Positions 4,930-8,191 of a stretch of DNA of 8,191 nt are shown piece by piece. This DNA comes from an uncultured Clostridia bacterium. GTDB lineage: Bacteria; Bacillota; Clostridia; Oscillospirales; Ruminococcaceae. How positions within the stretch are numbered: position 1 is the first letter of the stretch; the number at the start of each line of letters is the position of its first letter. The notes below the pieces were generated by a model. The model searched no databases. It saw nothing but the letters and a program-made list of their open reading frames with translations, and had not been told where the DNA came from. The stretch is taken from contig CANQZS010000080.1 of assembly GCA_947628385.1 (NCBI GenBank), forward strand, positions 1 to 8,191, read 5' to 3'. The translations under genes and the position numbers were made by a program.

Positions 4930-7275
4930 ATGAAAAAGCTTTTATCATTTCTTATATCGGCATTATTGATCTTGGGAATGTCCTCCTGCGGTAATGCTCC
5001 CGCTGCGGACAGTGGGAATATATCCGAAGAGAATTCCGAAAGTATATCCGAAAAAATTTCTGAAAACACATCGGCAAAAGCTCCCGAGCCGCAGATCGCG
5101 GAACACGTTTATTCCTTGCAGACTGTTGATCTTCCGGAGGGAATGACATCGGTAGACAACGTTATTTACAGTAATGATAAGCTTTTTATTTTCGGGGATA
5201 ATATACAATTTATCGGTGAAAACGAGGACGATCTTCAATATTTTTTTGAAACGAAATTGCAGGTCACAGACATGAACGGCACACTTCTGAATGAAATTGA
5301 ATTATCGGACAGCGACGGAGATATAATGTGTTCCGATGTTCTTCCAAGCGGTGAAATACTTATGGTAAGGCAGCGCAGCGGGACTTCCCGACTTGTAAAA
5401 TACAGCTGCGAGGACGGCAGCAAAATTTCAGATACGGCTCTGGGAATTGACGATATGTGTTCGGGAATTTTATGCGCTGCGGACGGAACGATCATTATTT
5501 TGGGACGTAATGTTATTTATTTTTTGAATGAAAACGGCGAGCTTATCGGACAACTGACAAATACAGCATACGCTGCGGATCAATACATAAAAGGGATATA
5601 TCGTTCCGGCGGCGGAAAAATATTTGCGTATATTTCAAATGTCAGAACAGAAAACGGCTTGTATATTTCCGAACATAAGCTTGCGGAAATAGATGCTTCA
5701 AAATTTGCTTTAGGCGAGGAATATCCGCTGACATCAGGCGGAACGCTTTTGAACGGAACGGGAAATTATGATCTCCTTTTAAAAGGCGATTCAGGACTTT
5801 TCGGATTAGATGTGGAAAGCGGCAATTCCGAAAAAATTATAGATTGGCTTGGCGTGGGAATTGATCCTTTTTATATCGCGCACGAAATTTCCGTACTTCC
5901 GGACGGAAAAATACTTTGTTTTACGCGGAAAGAAAGCTCACAAGGAATTACCGAAAAGGCAAATATCCTGACCGAAATTACGGACGCGCCGAAAAGAAAG
6001 CTTGTAAAGCTTTATGCCGTATCGCTTGGACCGGATATACGGGCGGGCGTTGCGGAATATAACAGAAAAAGTACCGAATATCAGATCGAGCTTACCTCAT
6101 TTAACGATTTTTATGGAAATTATGATAACGCTGCTGCAGATCTTAACAGTGAATTACTTGCGGGAAATATTCCTGATATTCTCATTACAGATCCGGAATT
6201 TTCAATAGAAAATTATATTTCAAAAGGACTTCTTGCGGATATTAATGAATTTATTGATAATGATGATACAATAGACCGCGATGACTTTCTGACAAATGCT
6301 TTTGAAGCGTTTGAACAAAGCGGGAGGCTTTATAAAATTGCTCCGTCTTTTACGATAAATACACTTATAGGCAAGGCTTCCATTGTCGGCTCGGAACAGG
6401 GCTGGACGACAGATGAATTTATTGAGATATGCGATAAAAACGCAGCGGATCCGTATAAAATTTTCGGAACGAATTCCACGGGAACAAATAATTTTTTCAA
6501 CGAATTGACAAGCGGCGCGGTTTTTTCGGATATTATAACAAATATGGATTTTACGGATCGTGAGAACGGAATATGCTATTTTGCGGGAGATGATTTTGTA
6601 AAGATCCTGAAATTCTGCGGCAGATTTCCCGTAAATGAATCAGACTATCATTACGATACGGAGGATCATGAAAATAATGAAAAACGTTTCAGGACAGGCG
6701 ACGCATTTTTAAAGATCGCGGAAATAAAAAATTTCTCATCTATAAAAGAAAATGAAGATGGAGATTTCGGCGAAGTAATAGCTTTAAAAGGATTTCCGTC
6801 GGAATACGGAGGTTCGTTTATAAACGCAGATACTTATTTTTCGATAATTTCAAATGCACAGAATACCGACGGCGCATGGGACACGGTAAAATATTTTTTA
6901 TCGGACAATTTTCAGGATAAATATTCCGGAAATGACAGCACGGAATTTCCCGTAAAAGTTTCCTCCCTTGAAAAGCAGGCTGAATCATTCAAGGAAAAGT
7001 TATATACAACAGGACTTGACGGAAAACAGGCAGAGGATAAGCATTATGTTCCTATCGGCGGTACAGTTGTGGAAATTGAAGTCAACACAGATGAAGATAA
7101 TCTGCGCGCAATGGAATTTATAAAGTCGGTAAACAGAGCCGCTTGCTATGACAAGCAGCTTAAAAATATCCTTACCGAAGAAGCGGGAGCATATTTTGCA
7201 GGACAAAAAACCGCCGAAGAGACAGCGAAAATAATTCAGAACAGAGCTTCAAATTATTTAGCGGAAAACGGGTAA
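4930..7275 (+). CDS. Lipoprotein with beta-propeller-like N-half and ABC-type solute-binding C-half
   Basis: The product is 781 residues. A lipoprotein signal (MKKLLSFLISALLILGMSSC) gives lipid-anchored Cys20 after the lipobox MSSC, so it sits on the outer face of the membrane. A Ser/Glu-rich linker (about 21-55) follows. Residues about 58-350 contain repeated strand patterns spaced 40-50 residues (SGEILMV, DGTIIILG, GGKIFAYI, PDGKILCF) that read like a beta-propeller. Residues about 358-781 match family 1 extracellular solute-binding proteins: VAEYNRKSTEYQIEL (from about 375), LNSELLAGNIPDILI (from about 405), and the C-terminal AYFAGQKTAEETAKIIQNR, typical of clostridial sugar-binding proteins. 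Typical members are 400-550 residues, so the N-half is an addition. No permease or ATPase gene is in the window, so the protein may bind a ligand for sensing or work with permeases elsewhere (inference); the ligand is unknown. AAGGAGA at 4914-4920 supports the start. The sigma-factor gene begins 95 bases downstream. Confidence 0.88.
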   Translation: MKKLLSFLISALLILGMSSCGNAPAADSGNISEENSESISEKISENTSAKAPEPQIAEHVYSLQTVDLPEGMTSVDNVIYSNDKLFIFGDNIQFIGENEDDLQYFFETKLQVTDMNGTLLNEIELSDSDGDIMCSDVLPSGEILMVRQRSGTSRLVKYSCEDGSKISDTALGIDDMCSGILCAADGTIIILGRNVIYFLNENGELIGQLTNTAYAADQYIKGIYRSGGGKIFAYISNVRTENGLYISEHKLAEIDASKFALGEEYPLTSGGTLLNGTGNYDLLLKGDSGLFGLDVESGNSEKIIDWLGVGIDPFYIAHEISVLPDGKILCFTRKESSQGITEKANILTEITDAPKRKLVKLYAVSLGPDIRAGVAEYNRKSTEYQIELTSFNDFYGNYDNAAADLNSELLAGNIPDILITDPEFSIENYISKGLLADINEFIDNDDTIDRDDFLTNAFEAFEQSGRLYKIAPSFTINTLIGKASIVGSEQGWTTDEFIEICDKNAADPYKIFGTNSTGTNNFFNELTSGAVFSDIITNMDFTDRENGICYFAGDDFVKILKFCGRFPVNESDYHYDTEDHENNEKRFRTGDAFLKIAEIKNFSSIKENEDGDFGEVIALKGFPSEYGGSFINADTYFSIISNAQNTDGAWDTVKYFLSDNFQDKYSGNDSTEFPVKVSSLEKQAESFKEKLYTTGLDGKQAEDKHYVPIGGTVVEIEVNTDEDNLRAMEFIKSVNRAACYDKQLKNILTEEAGAYFAGQKTAEETAKIIQNRASNYLAENG

Positions 7276-7370
7276 AAAATTTTTGGGGATCTCCTGCCCA
7301 ACCTTTTGAAATTTTTGCACACTATATATGCGGAACGTTCAGAAAAACCATTCGCGCGAAAGGAAATAAT

Positions 7371-8191
7371 ATGGATAAGCAAGCCTCGGACAAACTGATC
7401 TTTCAGTATATGAATAAAATATTTGGCTTTGCGCTTGATAAGCTGCGGAATATCGACCAAGCACAAGAGCTTGCGTCCGATATAATCTGCGAGGTCTACA
7501 GCTCATTTCTTAAAGCGGATAATATTGCAAATATTGACGGGTATGTTTACCGTATTGCAAGAAATGTTTATTCACGATATATTGTGAATTTGCAGAACGG
7601 CAGACGGTTCACAAGCATTGACGAAATGATCCCCGCTCCGGAAATTCCGAACAATGACGATACGGAAATGCAGGAGATCCTCCGCCGTGAGATCGGATTT
7701 CTTTCGGAACGTCAGCGGCTCGTAATTTATATGCACTATTACAATAAGCTTTCGGTCGCTGAAATTTCAAATAAGCTGAATATTTCCCAAGGCACTGTAA
7801 AATGGCATTTGTCCGACGCACGAAGTAAACTGAAAGAAGGTATAAATATGAATTTCAACGAGCAGAATACGGATATAAATCCGGTTATTTTCACCGATAT
7901 GGGACACAGCGGCGGAGCAGGTCCCATGGGCGATACACGGGATATGTTTGATTCACGCCTGAAAATGAATATTGCATGGGCGTGTTATCACGAGCCGAAA
8001 ACTTTGCCTGAAATTGCGCGGGCGGTAGGCGTTCCGCAGGTATATATTGCCGATGTCCTTTCAAAATTGGTGGAATACGCTTACATTGACAAGCTTGACA
8101 ACACCAAAGAGCCCAAGTACAGAACAAATATGTATCTTATAGATGATCGCCAAAAATTCAATTACAGCGAAACTGACGACAAAGCTGCGGA
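7371..8191 (+). CDS. Sigma-70 family (ECF-like) sigma factor with C-terminal winged-helix-like extension, 3' truncated
   Basis: The frame is open from ATG 7371 to the window end (273 residues, no stop). GAAAGGA at 7358-7364, six bases from the ATG, is a good ribosome binding site. Residues about 9-71 fit sigma region 2 (LIFQYMNKIFGFAL, QAQELASDIICEVYSSF, DGYVYRIARNVYSRYI), which binds core polymerase and melts the -10. Residues about 100-158 fit region 4 (FLSERQRLVIYMHYYNKLSVAEISNKLNISQGTVKWHLSDARSKLKEG), with a helix-turn-helix for the -35. ECF factors normally end near residue 160-200. This one continues with a conserved-looking linker (GHSGGAGPMGDTRDMFDSRLK, about 178-198) and a second helix-turn-helix with a wing-like end at about 200-257 (TLPEIARAVGVPQVYIADVLSKLVEYAYIDKL). 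The extension may sense a signal or bind extra DNA (inference). No anti-sigma gene is visible, though it could lie beyond the edge. It is probably co-transcribed with the upstream lipoprotein, but the 95-base gap leaves this open. Confidence 0.88.
   Translation, partial: MDKQASDKLIFQYMNKIFGFALDKLRNIDQAQELASDIICEVYSSFLKADNIANIDGYVYRIARNVYSRYIVNLQNGRRFTSIDEMIPAPEIPNNDDTEMQEILRREIGFLSERQRLVIYMHYYNKLSVAEISNKLNISQGTVKWHLSDARSKLKEGINMNFNEQNTDINPVIFTDMGHSGGAGPMGDTRDMFDSRLKMNIAWACYHEPKTLPEIARAVGVPQVYIADVLSKLVEYAYIDKLDNTKEPKYRTNMYLIDDRQKFNYSETDDKAA

Noticed and set aside
7306..7330. Sigma-A promoter TTGAAA with TATATA or TATATG for the sigma-factor gene
   Set aside because: The spacing is only 11 to 13 bases, too short for a working promoter.
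7332..7356. ECF-type autoregulatory promoter using GGAAC at 7332-7336
   Set aside because: The matching -10 would fall near 7353 and place the transcript start on the ribosome binding site, leaving no leader.
7609..8127. Reverse-strand frames opposite the sigma-factor gene
   Set aside because: The + strand encodes clear sigma regions 2 and 4 and continues open to the window end; the reverse frames show no recognisable motifs.

Overview
The window looks like chromosomal DNA of a gut-type, low-to-moderate GC Gram-positive bacterium, probably a clostridium of the Ruminococcus/Oscillospiraceae kind. This is an inference. It rests on AGGAGA-type ribosome binding sites, sigma-A-like promoters, a type II (Cys-anchored) lipoprotein with a clostridial sugar-binding-protein C-terminus, and a Listeria-Bacteroides/InlB-B-repeat surface protein with a membrane-anchoring tail. 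I see no tRNA, rRNA, CRISPR array, insertion sequence or phage gene.

Layout, all genes on the + strand. (1) 1-654: the 3' part of dnaJ, cut by the window edge, closed by a strong intrinsic terminator at 661-719. (2) 720-924: a spacer with a good sigma-A-like promoter with extended -10 (832-860). (3) 925-4704: one very large surface-protein gene (about 1259 residues once repaired) broken by two single-base frame shifts. The first is a net extra base near 1288. The second is a net missing base in a C6 run at 3555-3560. It encodes a signal peptide, a long Gly-rich beta-helix-like region built on AGIGGG motifs, an Ig-like stretch, two Listeria-Bacteroides-type repeats, three 204-bp tandem repeats, a Pro/Ser/Thr/Glu stalk and a C-terminal transmembrane anchor. 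(4) 4705-4929: a hairpin terminator (4760-4806) and a new promoter (TTGACA-18-TAGAAT, 4838-4867). (5) 4930-7275: a 781-residue lipoprotein that joins an N-terminal beta-propeller-like half to a C-terminal ABC-type solute-binding half, with no permease beside it. (6) 7371-8191, running off the edge: a sigma-70-family (ECF-like) sigma factor whose C-terminus continues past region 4 into a second, winged-helix-like DNA-binding domain.

The genes do not form one obvious pathway. dnaJ is housekeeping. The surface protein stands alone between its own promoter and terminator. The lipoprotein and the sigma factor are 95 bp apart with no convincing terminator between them, so they may be co-transcribed, giving a possible extracellular sensor plus transcription factor pair (inference). 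The most useful second looks are the C-tract frame shift, the sigma/winged-helix fusion and the propeller-SBP lipoprotein linked to it. I do not see clear proof of a wholly new system.
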